From Paracoccaceae bacterium (GTDB lineage Bacteria > Pseudomonadota > Alphaproteobacteria > Rhodobacterales > Rhodobacteraceae): a stretch of 7,596 nucleotides of DNA. Within the stretch, counting starts at the first letter, position 1. Each line of letters starts with the position of its first letter. The stretch lies in contig JANSYB010000083.1 in the NCBI GenBank assembly GCA_024742655.1, positions 1 to 7,596 of the forward strand, in the 5' to 3' direction. A program made the position numbers and the translations under genes. A model generated the notes under the pieces. The model did no database searches and was not told the origin of the DNA. It was given only the letters and a program-made list of their open reading frames with translations. This document shows, piece by piece, positions 1 to 6,426 of the stretch.

Positions 1-660
1 CACGCGATAGGCCGACAGCCCGTCACCCTCGTCGGTCAGCGCCATGCGTGGCTCATGGTGCAGTTCCGGCGCAAGCCCCGCCATCTCCTCGATGGCGATA
101 TAGGGCGGGTTCGACACGATCAGGTCATAACGCCCCTCGACCCCTTCGAGCCAGCTGGCGTTGAGAAAGAGGCACCTTTCGGCCACATCAAGGCGCGCCG
201 CGTTCGCGCGCGCCACGTCCAGCGCGGCCGCGGACAGATCCGTCCCCACGCCGGAGGCCCTTGGCCGCGCCGCCAGCAGAGACAACAGGATGCAGCCAGA
301 GCCGGTTCCGATATCAAGCACATGATCGAACGGCCCGGCCAAGGCCGCCTCGACCAGCGTCTCGGTTTCCGGCCTTGGATCAAGCACATCGCCAGTCACC
401 ACGAACTCGTGCCGAAAGAACGCCCGGACGCCCGTGATATGCGACAACGGCCTGCGTTGCCCGCGCCTCTCCAGCAACTCCGCCAGCACCTGCTCGGCCT
501 CCGGGCGCACGGTCTCGTTCAGCGACAGGCTCACCCGGTCGGCCGGAATGTTCGCGGCCATCGCCACAAGCAGGCGTGCCTCACGCGCGGCGGTGTCGAT
601 GCCTGACCGCTCCAGATCCGTCGTCGCCTGGCGCACCAGGTCGGCCAGCGTTCGGCTCAC
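1..660 (-). CDS. prmC: Peptide chain release factor N5-glutamine methyltransferase PrmC, 3' end outside window
   Basis: PrmC uses S-adenosylmethionine to methylate the glutamine of the GGQ loop of release factors, which raises termination efficiency; it is cytoplasmic. I translated 220 residues in one open frame with no stop. Residues 1 to about 80 look like the helical release-factor-binding domain. PRPETE (95-100) and the SAM-binding motif DIGTGSG (116-122) follow, and the catalytic NPPY tetrad is at 184-187. The usual family length is about 280 residues, so roughly 60 C-terminal residues lie beyond the left edge. The start is GTG at 660-658, because the only nearby ATG (668-666) runs into a stop after three codons. 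The GTG overlaps the prfA stop codon by 4 bases (GTGA), which suggests translational coupling to the gene for its own substrate. Identification is firm from the motifs and the prfA neighbour. Confidence 0.95.
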   Translation of the reverse strand, partial: MSRTLADLVRQATTDLERSGIDTAAREARLLVAMAANIPADRVSLSLNETVRPEAEQVLAELLERRGQRRPLSHITGVRAFFRHEFVVTGDVLDPRPETETLVEAALAGPFDHVLDIGTGSGCILLSLLAARPRASGVGTDLSAAALDVARANAARLDVAERCLFLNASWLEGVEGRYDLIVSNPPYIAIEEMAGLAPELHHEPRMALTDEGDGLSAYRV

Positions 661-1706
661 CCCTCCATCTCCGCCAAAAGGGCCGCCTGCGCATCGGCCG
701 TCAGCGCATCGATCACCTCGTCGAGGTCACCCTGCAAAACCTGGTCCAGCTTGTAGAGCGTCAGGTTGATCCGGTGATCGGTCATACGGCCCTGCGGAAA
801 ATTGTAGGTGCGGATGCGCTCTGACCGGTCCCCCGATCCCACCTGCGCCGCGCGCGTGGCGGAGCGTTCGTCATGCGCCTTCTGCCGCTCCATGTCGTAA
901 AGCCGGGTCCGGAGCACCTGCATGGCGATCTCGCGGTTGCGGTGCTGGGATTTCTCGGAACTCGTCACCACGATCCCGGTGGGCACATGGGTAATCCGCA
1001 CCGCCGAATCGGTGGTGTTCACATGCTGTCCGCCCGCGCCCGAGGCGCGCATCGTGTCGATGCGCAGCTCGCCCGGGTCGATCTGGATATCCACCTCCTC
1101 GGCCTCCGGCAGCACGGCCACCGTCGCAGCAGAGGTATGGATGCGCCCGCCGCTTTCCGTTTCGGGCACGCGCTGCACCCGGTGCACACCCGATTCGTAT
1201 TTCAGCCGGGCGAAAACGCCGTCGCCTCTCACATTGGCCACGACCTCCTTGATGCCGCCCAGTTCGGTCTGCGTCATCTCGATGATATCGAAGGACCAGC
1301 CGCGCGCCTCGGCATAGCGCTGATACATGCGCAGCAGATCCCCGGCGAAAAGCGCCGCCTCTTCCCCCCCGGTGCCGGGGCGGATCTCGATGATCGCGGG
1401 GCGCGCATCGGCCTTGTCGCGGGGCAACAGCGCCAGTTGCAGCTTGTCTTCCAGTGCGGGCCGGCGCGCCTCGAGCTCGGCCAGTTCCTCGGCGGCCAGT
1501 TCCTTCATCTCCGGATCGTCCAGCATCTCTCGCGCGGCCTCGATCCCGGCAAGCAGGTCCTTGTAGGCACGGATTTCCTCGACGACCGGGCGCAGCTCGG
1601 CATATTCGCGCCCCAACTGCGCGATATCGCCGCCGCCCTCGGCCATCTGCGCCTCGATATACTCGAACCGCTGCGTGATCTCGTTCAGTCTGTCCACAGG
1701 CACCAT
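657..1706 (-). CDS. prfA: Peptide chain release factor 1 (RF1)
   Basis: RF1 recognises UAA and UAG in the ribosomal A site and triggers hydrolysis of peptidyl-tRNA. Numbering from the chosen start (349 residues; E. coli RF1 has 360), the codon-recognition motif is PET at 181-183, in the context [13 protein letters not shown]. The catalytic GGQ is at 225-227, in [15 protein letters not shown]. The PxT motif together with HRVQRV separates RF1 from RF2, which carries SPF. The frame is also open from an ATG at 1724 (six more residues, MRQTAR). I prefer the ATG at 1706 because the protein then begins [10 protein letters not shown], which resembles RF1 N-termini of related bacteria as I remember them. 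Neither start has a convincing Shine-Dalgarno sequence. prmC follows with a 4-base overlap, so the two are almost certainly one operon. All key residues are intact. Confidence 0.96.
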   Translation of the reverse strand: MVPVDRLNEITQRFEYIEAQMAEGGGDIAQLGREYAELRPVVEEIRAYKDLLAGIEAAREMLDDPEMKELAAEELAELEARRPALEDKLQLALLPRDKADARPAIIEIRPGTGGEEAALFAGDLLRMYQRYAEARGWSFDIIEMTQTELGGIKEVVANVRGDGVFARLKYESGVHRVQRVPETESGGRIHTSAATVAVLPEAEEVDIQIDPGELRIDTMRASGAGGQHVNTTDSAVRITHVPTGIVVTSSEKSQHRNREIAMQVLRTRLYDMERQKAHDERSATRAAQVGSGDRSERIRTYNFPQGRMTDHRINLTLYKLDQVLQGDLDEVIDALTADAQAALLAEMEG

Positions 1707-1768
1707 GCGCGCGGTCTGTCGCATTCGTGACGGTTGGTCAAGCCGCAGGGCTGTGATAAACTCGGCCC

Positions 1769-2053
1769 ATGAAACGTTTCGCGATCCTGTTTCTTCTGAC
1801 CTCCCCCGCGCTGGCCGACGGAACCTATAACGGCAAGGCGGTGGATTGCTATTGCACCGACAGCAGCGGAGGCCGCGTCGAGCTGGGCGAAAAGATCTGC
1901 CTGCATGTGGATGGCAAGAGCTTCATGGCGCAATGCCAGATGTCGCTCAACAACCCGATGTGGCGCAAGGTCTCGGACGGATGCCTGTCATCCTCCCTCG
2001 GAAAAGAGCGCCAGCCAACGCTCGACACGGGCGGCGTTCACGCCAAGATCTGA
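1769..2053 (+). CDS. Small secreted cysteine-containing protein of unknown function
   Basis: I do not recognise a named family; the function is unknown. The 94-residue product begins with a short signal peptide ([16 protein letters not shown]), with likely cleavage after Ala16, so it is probably exported to the periplasm. The mature part has five cysteines (27, 29, 44, 56, 72), including a CYC pair and a conserved-looking block [11 protein letters not shown] at 58-68. I recall similar short roseobacter hypothetical proteins that end soon after the last cysteine. Here the frame continues about 22 residues past Cys72 into sequence antisense to the DUF1499 gene, so the tail (SSSLGKERQ onward) may be a recent extension. 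No clear ribosome binding site precedes the ATG. The gene diverges from prfA. The signal peptide and protein-like composition support a real gene; the extent of the C-terminus is less certain. Confidence 0.75.
   Translation: MKRFAILFLLTSPALADGTYNGKAVDCYCTDSSGGRVELGEKICLHVDGKSFMAQCQMSLNNPMWRKVSDGCLSSSLGKERQPTLDTGGVHAKI
1988..2053. other. Convergent 3' overlap of two coding regions
   Basis: The last 22 codons of the small secreted protein (plus strand, counting its stop) and the last 22 codons of the DUF1499 protein (minus strand) share these bases. The minus-strand reading ends in a DUF1499-like C-terminus ([14 protein letters not shown]), so that frame is the conserved one. There is no room for a separate terminator hairpin between the genes, so the two transcripts should be complementary at their 3' ends. 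Confidence 0.8.
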
Positions 2054-2407
2054 CGCCCCGAAGCGCAACCGCGCATAGATCTCGATCTGCGGGCCGTTGG
2101 CGCGGATCGTCGTGTAATCCGGAAACCCGAACACCGCCGAGCGGGTGACATAGGTGATCATCCCCTCCTCCACCGACCCGGCCAGAACGCTGGTGCGCGG
2201 CGTGTCGCGGATAATCGCATCGAGCCGCGCCAGCCCGTCCTCGCCCGCGCCCACGACCCGCATCGCGCCACCGGCAAGGTCGCGGTTGGTCACCGCCCCC
2301 GGCATCTCATGCCATCGCGCCGGGTCCGACGGCGCCATGCGGGCATAGACGGCGACCACGACCAGAAGGCCCAAAATCAACAAAAGCACACCAGCCAGCC
2401 ACTTCAT
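1988..2407 (-). CDS. DUF1499 family membrane-anchored protein
   Basis: This 139-residue protein has one N-terminal hydrophobic segment (about residues 4-22, LAGVLLLILGLLVVVAV), probably a membrane anchor or uncleaved signal. A periplasmic domain follows, whose end (ITYVTRSAVFGFPDY, then [18 protein letters not shown] at 115-132) matches the DUF1499 pattern. The family has no established biochemical role. The frame is open nine codons further upstream to a TTG at 2434. I chose the ATG at 2407 because it places the hydrophobic segment at the N-terminus and has purine-rich sequence (AAAGGCGGGCGAGG) just upstream. It begins 36 bases after the speB stop codon on the same strand, so it is probably the last gene of the M20-speB operon. 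Its last 66 bases overlap the convergent small secreted gene. Family assignment is fairly sure; function is unknown. Confidence 0.85.
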   Translation of the reverse strand: MKWLAGVLLLILGLLVVVAVYARMAPSDPARWHEMPGAVTNRDLAGGAMRVVGAGEDGLARLDAIIRDTPRTSVLAGSVEEGMITYVTRSAVFGFPDYTTIRANGPQIEIYARLRFGASDLGVNAARVERWLALFSEGG

Positions 2408-2443
2408 CCTCGCCCGCCTTTCATCGTTCCCCAAATACTCACG

Positions 2444-3415
2444 TCACCCGGCCTGACGCCGGGTCCAGCCCCAAAGACAGATCAACTCGCTGATCACATG
2501 CGCCCCCGCCACCGCCGTGGCCCCGGTGGTGTCGAAGGGCGGCGAGACCTCGACCATGTCCCCGCCCACCATGTTGATCCCCGCCAGGTCCCGCAGGATC
2601 GCCGCCGCCTGCCAGCTGTGCAAGCCCCCCCAGACCGGCGTGCCCGTGCCCGGCGCAAAGGCGGGATCAAGACAGTCGATATCGAAGGTCAGGTAGACCG
2701 GCGCGTCCCCGACGATATCCTTGAGCCGCGCGGCGATCTGTGCCGGCGTGCTTTCATGCACCTCGCGCGCGGTGATGGTGGTGACGCCGAGCGTGTCCTC
2801 ATTGACCGTGCGGATGCCCACCTGCACCGAACGCGCGGTATCGATCAGCCCTTCCTTCACGGCCTTGTAGAACATCGTGCCATGATCGACCCGGTCCATG
2901 TCGTCATCGGGCCAGGTGTCGGAATGCGCATCGAAATGCAGCAACGCGACCGGCCCGAATTTCTCCGCGTAAGCCCTTAGAATCGGAAAGGAAACATAGT
3001 GATCTCCCCCGATCGCGATACTGCCCGCGCCCGCGTTCAGGATGGTGCGGATATGATCGCTCAGCGCGGCGGGAAAGGCCGGGATATCGGCATAATCAAA
3101 GGCCAGGTCGCCATAATCGACGATGGCGAATTCCTCCAGCGGGCTGAACCCGTCCCAGTACATCGGCGGCTCGTAGGTCTGCAGCGCGCTCGCCTCGCGC
3201 ACCGCGCGCGGGCCAAGCCGCGTGCCCGGCCGGTTGGTGACCGCCTGGTCAAACGGAATGCCGGTGATCGCAAGATCGACCCCGGTCAGGTCCTTGGTAT
3301 AGCGCCGCCGCAGAAAGGACGTTGCCCCGCCGAATGTGTTCTCGAAGGACAACCCCTTGAGGTCGTCGCGGTCAAAGGCCTGATCGACCTGCCGTTTCGC
3401 GTCTTCCAGTGCCAT
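2444..3415 (-). CDS. speB: Agmatinase-family ureohydrolase
   Basis: Members of the arginase/agmatinase family use a two-manganese centre to hydrolyse a guanidino group to urea plus an amine; agmatinase makes putrescine from agmatine. The 323-residue product (E. coli SpeB has 306) carries all metal motifs: GGDH at 136-139, DAHSD at 162-166, and DIDCLDPAFAPGTGTP beginning at 245. Expected ligands are H139, D162, H164, D166, D245 and D247, with E289 in the conserved DMVEVSPPFD segment. The overall sequence resembles proteins annotated SpeB in Rhodobacterales as I remember them. Motifs alone do not separate agmatinase from guanidinobutyrase, guanidinopropionase or other ureohydrolases, so the substrate is inferred. 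It lies 57 bases downstream of an M20 amidohydrolase on the same strand. A Shine-Dalgarno-like AAAGGG sits 10 bases before the ATG and lies inside a perfect inverted repeat. Confidence 0.92.
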   Translation of the reverse strand: MALEDAKRQVDQAFDRDDLKGLSFENTFGGATSFLRRRYTKDLTGVDLAITGIPFDQAVTNRPGTRLGPRAVREASALQTYEPPMYWDGFSPLEEFAIVDYGDLAFDYADIPAFPAALSDHIRTILNAGAGSIAIGGDHYVSFPILRAYAEKFGPVALLHFDAHSDTWPDDDMDRVDHGTMFYKAVKEGLIDTARSVQVGIRTVNEDTLGVTTITAREVHESTPAQIAARLKDIVGDAPVYLTFDIDCLDPAFAPGTGTPVWGGLHSWQAAAILRDLAGINMVGGDMVEVSPPFDTTGATAVAGAHVISELICLWGWTRRQAG

Positions 3416-3419
3416 CGTG

Positions 3420-3476
3420 ATGATGCCCTTTCATGGATCGGGGTGGGTGGGTGGGCGATGCGTGAAAGGGCATCAT
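3420..3476 (-). repeat. Perfect 14-base inverted repeat spanning the M20-speB gap
   Basis: The left arm is 3420-3433 (plus strand ATGATGCCCTTTCA) and the right arm 3463-3476 (TGAAAGGGCATCAT); they are exact reverse complements around a 29-base spacer. In the minus-strand transcript the 5' arm contains the M20 stop codon. The 3' arm contains AAAGGG, the best candidate ribosome binding site of speB, 10 bases from its ATG. No T run follows, so it is a poor intrinsic terminator. The pairing is seen directly; a role in masking the speB ribosome binding site, or as an operator or RNA-processing site, is inference. Confidence 0.85.
3440..3455 (+). other. G-quadruplex motif in the loop of the inverted repeat
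   Basis: The plus strand reads GGGGTGGGTGGGTGGG: four G tracts joined by single T loops, a pattern known to form very stable parallel quadruplexes. It is on the template strand of the M20-speB operon, so the RNA carries the complementary C tracts. The three TGGG units also make it a short tandem repeat prone to slippage. It is non-coding and lies entirely inside the hairpin loop. Confidence 0.8.
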
Positions 3477-4636
3477 GCCACCGGTTGCGCCCGCTCGACA
3501 AGCCGGGCCAGGAACGACGCGCCCACGGGCGCCACCGCATCGTTGAAATCGAACTCCGGATGATGCAGCCCCGGCCCCTCCCCCTGTCCCAGGAACAGGT
3601 AGGCGCCCGGGCGCTGCTGCAGCAAGTAGGAAAAATCCTCGGCCCCCATCTCGGGCGCGAGATCCGTCACCACCGCGGCCGGCCCCGACACCTCGCGGGC
3701 CACGTCGGCCGCGAACCGAACGCAATCGGCATCGTTGACCGTCGCCGGATACCCCACCAGCAGCCGCAGCTCAGCCTCGACACCGTAGGCCGCGGCTTGC
3801 CCCGCGACGATTTCCTCCATCCGCCGAAAGACCATCTGCTGCACCTCCGGCGAAAAGCTGCGGATCGTGCCGTTCACGAAGGCTGTGCCGGGAATGACAT
3901 TGTCCACCGTGCCCGTGTGAATCTGCGTGACCGAGACGACAAGATCGTTGCCCACATACTTGTTGCGGCTGACGATCGTCTGGATCGCCTGTACCATGGC
4001 GCAGGCCGCCACCACCGGATCGCGCGTTTCGTGAGGCATGGCGCCATGCCCGCCCTGCCCGGTGATGTCGATGAAGAACGTATCGGCGGCCGCCATGATC
4101 GGACCCGCCGTGGTCAGAAACGTGCCCTCCGCCTTGCCCGGCAGGGTGTGCAGGGCATAGACCTGCTCGATGGCGTAGCGATCCATGATGCCCTCTTCGA
4201 CCATCACGCGCCCCCCGCCCGGCCCCTCTTCGGCCGGCTGAAAGATCAGCGCCACGCGCCCGCTGAAATTGCGCGTCTCGGCCAGGTATCGCGCCGCGCC
4301 GAGCAGCATCGTGGTATGTCCGTCATGCCCGCAGGCATGCATCTTTCCCGGCACGGCCGAGGCATATTCCAGACCCGTCGCCTCGGGGATGGGCAGCGCA
4401 TCCATATCGGCCCGCAGCCCGATGGCAGGCCCCTCGCCCTGCCCCTCGATCACCGCGACAAGGCCACTCGTCGCGATGCCTTCCTCGATCTGCGTGATCC
4501 CGAAGGCGCGCAACTGCGCAGCCACGAAGGCGGCCGTCTCGTGGCACTTGAATCCAAGCTCGGGATGCCGGTGCAGATGCCGCCGCCACGCGGTCATCTC
4601 GTCGGCGAACCCGGCGATACGGTTGATCACGGCCAT
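3473..4636 (-). CDS. M20 family amidohydrolase (hippurate hydrolase / aminoacylase type)
   Basis: M20D metalloenzymes remove acyl groups from N-acyl amino acids and similar amides with a two-metal centre. The 387-residue product has the full ligand set: Cys102 and His104 in HACGHDGH (100-107), the catalytic/ligand Glu pair in PAEEGPGG (E136, E137), His163 in ALHT, and His358/His359 near the C-terminus in LHHPEF. The insert dimerisation domain is marked by GQGGHGAMPH (193-202). The RRHLHRHPELGF start is typical of the family. The ATG at 4636 is set by a strong AGAGGAG eight bases upstream and by that N-terminus; the longer open frame upstream is antisense to mazG. It heads a probable operon with speB and DUF1499 and diverges from mazG. 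The exact substrate cannot be read from sequence; hippurate, indole-acetyl-amino acids and N-acetyl amino acids are all within the family. Confidence 0.93.
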   Translation of the reverse strand: MAVINRIAGFADEMTAWRRHLHRHPELGFKCHETAAFVAAQLRAFGITQIEEGIATSGLVAVIEGQGEGPAIGLRADMDALPIPEATGLEYASAVPGKMHACGHDGHTTMLLGAARYLAETRNFSGRVALIFQPAEEGPGGGRVMVEEGIMDRYAIEQVYALHTLPGKAEGTFLTTAGPIMAAADTFFIDITGQGGHGAMPHETRDPVVAACAMVQAIQTIVSRNKYVGNDLVVSVTQIHTGTVDNVIPGTAFVNGTIRSFSPEVQQMVFRRMEEIVAGQAAAYGVEAELRLLVGYPATVNDADCVRFAADVAREVSGPAAVVTDLAPEMGAEDFSYLLQQRPGAYLFLGQGEGPGLHHPEFDFNDAVAPVGASFLARLVERAQPVA

Positions 4637-4699
4637 GGTCTGGACTCCTCTGCCATTGCCCGGCAGGGTCCACTCAACGCCAGAAAGGACGCACGTGCA
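4637..4699. promoter_or_regulatory. Divergent intergenic region between the M20 operon and mazG
   Basis: These 63 bases must hold or adjoin the start signals of both directions. Two ribosome binding sites are visible: AGAGGAG on the minus strand (complement of 4645-4651) for the M20 gene, and GAAAGGA (4683-4689) ten bases before the mazG ATG. A minor CTGCC/GGCAG inverted repeat lies between them. I see no convincing -35/-10 pair in either direction, so the promoters may lie partly inside the neighbouring genes. Confidence 0.5.
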
Positions 4700-5515
4700 A
4701 TGCCCGATGATCCCCTGATCCACGACCCGCATGGCGGTCTGCCCCGCCTGCTCGAGATCATGCGCCGTCTGCGTGATCCGGAAACCGGCTGTCCATGGGA
4801 TATCGAGCAGGATTTCGGCACCATCGCCCCCTACACGATCGAGGAAGCCTACGAGGTCGCCGATGCGATCGAGCGCGAGGCCTGGAGCGAACTGCGCGAT
4901 GAACTGGGCGACCTGCTGTTGCAGACCGTCTTTCATGCCCAGATCGCACAGGACCGCGGATTGTTCGATTTCACCGATGTCGCCAATGGCATTTCCGACA
5001 AGATGGTGGCGCGCCACCCGCATGTCTTCGGCGATGAAAGCCGTGACAAATCGGCCGAGCAGCAGACCCGCGACTGGGAGGCGGTCAAGGCCGCAGAGCG
5101 TGCCGCCAAGGCCCAGACCGGGGTGCTGGACGGCGTGGCCGTGGGCCTGCCGGCGCTGCTGCGCGCGGTCAAGCTGCAGAAACGCGCGGCCCGGGTGGGC
5201 TTCGACTGGCCCGATGCCAGTCACGTGCTGGACAAGATCACCGAGGAGGCCGCCGAGTTGCAGGAAGCCGCCGACACGCTGACCCAGGACAAGGTCGAAG
5301 AGGAATTCGGTGATCTGTTGTTCGTGATGGCCAATCTCGCCAGGCACATGAAAGTCGACCCCGAACAGGCGCTGCGCGGCGCCAATGCCAAGTTCACACG
5401 GCGGTTCGAACGAATCGAGACGCTGCTGGCCGAACGCGGGATGCGCCCCGAAGACTCCACCCTCGAAGACATGGATGCGCTCTGGGATCGGGCCAAGACC
5501 GAGGAGCGGCGGTAG
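4700..5515 (+). CDS. mazG: Nucleoside triphosphate pyrophosphohydrolase MazG
   Basis: MazG hydrolyses nucleoside triphosphates to monophosphates and pyrophosphate, clearing non-canonical nucleotides and, in E. coli, affecting (p)ppGpp levels. The product is 271 residues (E. coli 263) with the usual two tandem MazG domains. The N-terminal one has CPWD (31-34), EEAYE (48-52) and ELGDLL (68-73). The C-terminal one has EEAAE (182-186) and EEFGDLLF (201-208). Both EExxE...ExxD magnesium-binding sets are intact. The frame stays open far upstream (antisense to the M20 gene and speB). The true start is taken as the ATG at 4700, with GAAAGGA ten bases before it and an N-terminus of normal length leading to LPRLLEIMRRLRDPETGCPWD. 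It is a single gene, divergent from the M20 operon and followed directly by palindromes. It is not linked to a mazE/mazF toxin pair here. Confidence 0.96.
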   Translation: MPDDPLIHDPHGGLPRLLEIMRRLRDPETGCPWDIEQDFGTIAPYTIEEAYEVADAIEREAWSELRDELGDLLLQTVFHAQIAQDRGLFDFTDVANGISDKMVARHPHVFGDESRDKSAEQQTRDWEAVKAAERAAKAQTGVLDGVAVGLPALLRAVKLQKRAARVGFDWPDASHVLDKITEEAAELQEAADTLTQDKVEEEFGDLLFVMANLARHMKVDPEQALRGANAKFTRRFERIETLLAERGMRPEDSTLEDMDALWDRAKTEERR

Positions 5516-5516
5516 A

Positions 5517-5541
5517 GCCGATTATTCCGCGAATAATCGGC
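5517..5541. terminator. Palindrome 1 after mazG (11-base arms)
   Basis: GCCGATTATTC (5517-5527), the spacer CGC, and GAATAATCGGC (5531-5541) form a perfect stem one base after the mazG stop codon. Position suggests a transcription end signal for mazG and perhaps for the convergent DUF2189 gene, but no T run follows on either strand. Its AT-rich arms contrast with the GC-rich surroundings. Terminator is the likeliest role; a protein-binding site or a dispersed repeat unit is also possible. Confidence 0.55.
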
Positions 5542-5544
5542 ACG

Positions 5545-5566
5545 AGAAAATTCGTACGAATTTTCT
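5545..5566. terminator. Palindrome 2 after mazG (22-base perfect palindrome)
   Basis: AGAAAATTCGT (5545-5555) is followed directly by its exact reverse complement ACGAATTTTCT (5556-5566). As a hairpin it would give a short stem flanked by an A tract and a T tract on both strands, so it could act as a weak bidirectional terminator between mazG and the convergent DUF2189 gene. It lies three bases after palindrome 1. The role is inferred from position; the symmetry is seen directly. Confidence 0.55.
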
Positions 5567-5579
5567 GCGCCCTGCCCCG

Positions 5580-6359
5580 TCAGTCCGATCCGGCCTCGAC
5601 GATTTGCCGATACAGATGCCAAGTGCCATGCCCCAGCAGCGGCAGAACGACAAACAGGCCAGGAAACCCCGGCAGCATCGCCACGAAGGTCAGCACGGCC
5701 ACGATCACCGCCCAGATCAGCATCGGCACCGGGTTTTGCTGCACGGTCTGGAAACTGGTGATCATCGCGGTCACGAAATCCACCTCGCGATCCAGCAGCA
5801 ACGGCAACGACACCACCGTGATCATGTAGAGCAACAGCGCGAAGGCCGCGCCCACACCGCTGCCCACCGCCAGCATCGTCAGCCCTTCGCCCGTGAGATA
5901 GATGTCATAGCTGCTCGACACGTTGGTCATGGTCGAAAAACCCAGGAACAGGGCAAAGATCATGTGCGCGAGAAAGAACCAGAACAGGAACATCACGATG
6001 ATCACGGCGCAGATCGACGGCAATTGCCGCGTGCGCTGATGCGCGATCACGCCGAACACCTCGCGCGCCTTCAGTGGCAGGTCCTGTTCCAGCCGGTGAC
6101 TGACCTCGTATAGCCCGACCGCCGCGAACGGCCCCACCAGTGGAAATCCGACCGCCGCGAAAATCAGCCAGTAACTCTGCCCCGTCATCCAGGTGATCCA
6201 CGCCATGATCCAGCCAACCGCAACATAGACCCCGGCAAAGATCAACGCGTAAAGCGGGGCGCGCCACATGTCCTGCCATCCCCGGCGCAGCGCCTCTGCC
6301 AGCATCGCGCCCGTGACCGTCCCCATCGGCGGCACGCCCAGTGGTTTATCGGGTTGCAT
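5580..6359 (-). CDS. DUF2189 polytopic inner-membrane protein
   Basis: The 259-residue protein has about five or six hydrophobic segments (roughly 36-58, 62-84, 114-140, 161-185 and 210-243) and should sit in the cytoplasmic membrane. The C-terminal stretch ([17 protein letters not shown] at 190-206, then NPVPMLIWA and [11 protein letters not shown]) matches DUF2189 as I know it, a family of unknown function common in alphaproteobacteria. No catalytic motif is visible. The ATG at 6359 is well supported by GGGAGGAG six bases upstream (complement of 6366-6373). The gene lies 67 bases downstream of the amidase on the same strand, so co-transcription is possible, although the strong ribosome binding site and the gap also allow an independent unit. 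It converges on mazG. Family assignment is good; function is unknown. Confidence 0.88.
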   Translation of the reverse strand: MQPDKPLGVPPMGTVTGAMLAEALRRGWQDMWRAPLYALIFAGVYVAVGWIMAWITWMTGQSYWLIFAAVGFPLVGPFAAVGLYEVSHRLEQDLPLKAREVFGVIAHQRTRQLPSICAVIIVMFLFWFFLAHMIFALFLGFSTMTNVSSSYDIYLTGEGLTMLAVGSGVGAAFALLLYMITVVSLPLLLDREVDFVTAMITSFQTVQQNPVPMLIWAVIVAVLTFVAMLPGFPGLFVVLPLLGHGTWHLYRQIVEAGSD

Positions 6360-6426
6360 GCCCGTCTCCTCCCGTTTGGCACCAGACTACCCAAGCGGAC
6401 GGGATGCACAAAGATGCAATTGCGGC

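Larger units (their letters stand above)
3372..3476 (-). other. Possible 34-codon coupling ORF between the M20 gene and speB
   Basis: An ATG at 3476-3474 overlaps the M20 stop codon as ATGA, giving a frame of 34 codons that reads through both hairpin arms and ends 44 bases inside speB, out of frame with it. The product (beginning MMPFHASPTHPPRSMKG, then a run of three histidines) resembles no family I know. If translated, it would open the hairpin that covers the speB ribosome binding site. The upstream GAGCGGG is a weak ribosome binding site. It may simply be a chance frame in GC-rich DNA. Confidence 0.25.

Noticed and set aside
55..606. Plus-strand frames opposite the left-edge region
   Set aside because: The minus strand encodes PrmC with DIGTGSG and NPPY motifs in one continuous frame, so these are antisense shadows.
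873..1730. 285-codon plus-strand frame opposite prfA
   Set aside because: Shadow of prfA: His/Arg-rich, no recognisable domain, and prfA is complete on the other strand.
1734..1762. Promoter-like TTGGTC with TAAACT 17 bases later before the small secreted gene
   Set aside because: Only 3 of 6 and 4 of 6 matches to the sigma-70 consensus, and the predicted transcript start would fall on the ATG; too weak to annotate.
3311..4691. CAGAAAGGACG occurring at 3311-3321 and 4681-4691
   Set aside because: One copy is inside speB coding sequence and the other is the mazG ribosome binding site; an 11-base match with no extended similarity is likely chance.
2999..4699. Very long plus-strand open frame running into mazG, suggesting a fusion protein
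   Set aside because: It is antisense to speB and the M20 gene, both with complete family motifs, and is rich in Arg, His and Pro as expected from a shadow frame in GC-rich DNA. MazG has a normal start at 4700 with a ribosome binding site.
4637..5347. Minus-strand extension of the M20 frame upstream of its start
   Set aside because: It is antisense to mazG. The M20 protein has a normal N-terminus and a strong AGAGGAG before the ATG at 4636.
4700..5515. A mazEF-type toxin-antitoxin locus suggested by mazG
   Set aside because: No mazE- or mazF-like small genes are next to it; mazG alone is a common housekeeping gene.
5385..6113. 242-codon plus-strand frame starting inside mazG and crossing the palindromes
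   Set aside because: Out of frame with mazG and antisense to the DUF2189 gene; His/Gln/Arg-rich low-complexity product.
6371..6403. Possible terminator hairpin (CCCGT...ACGGG) between the amidase and DUF2189 genes
   Set aside because: The stem is only 5 pairs with a bulge before a 4-pair inner stem, and no T run follows on the minus strand; it also overlaps the DUF2189 ribosome binding site.
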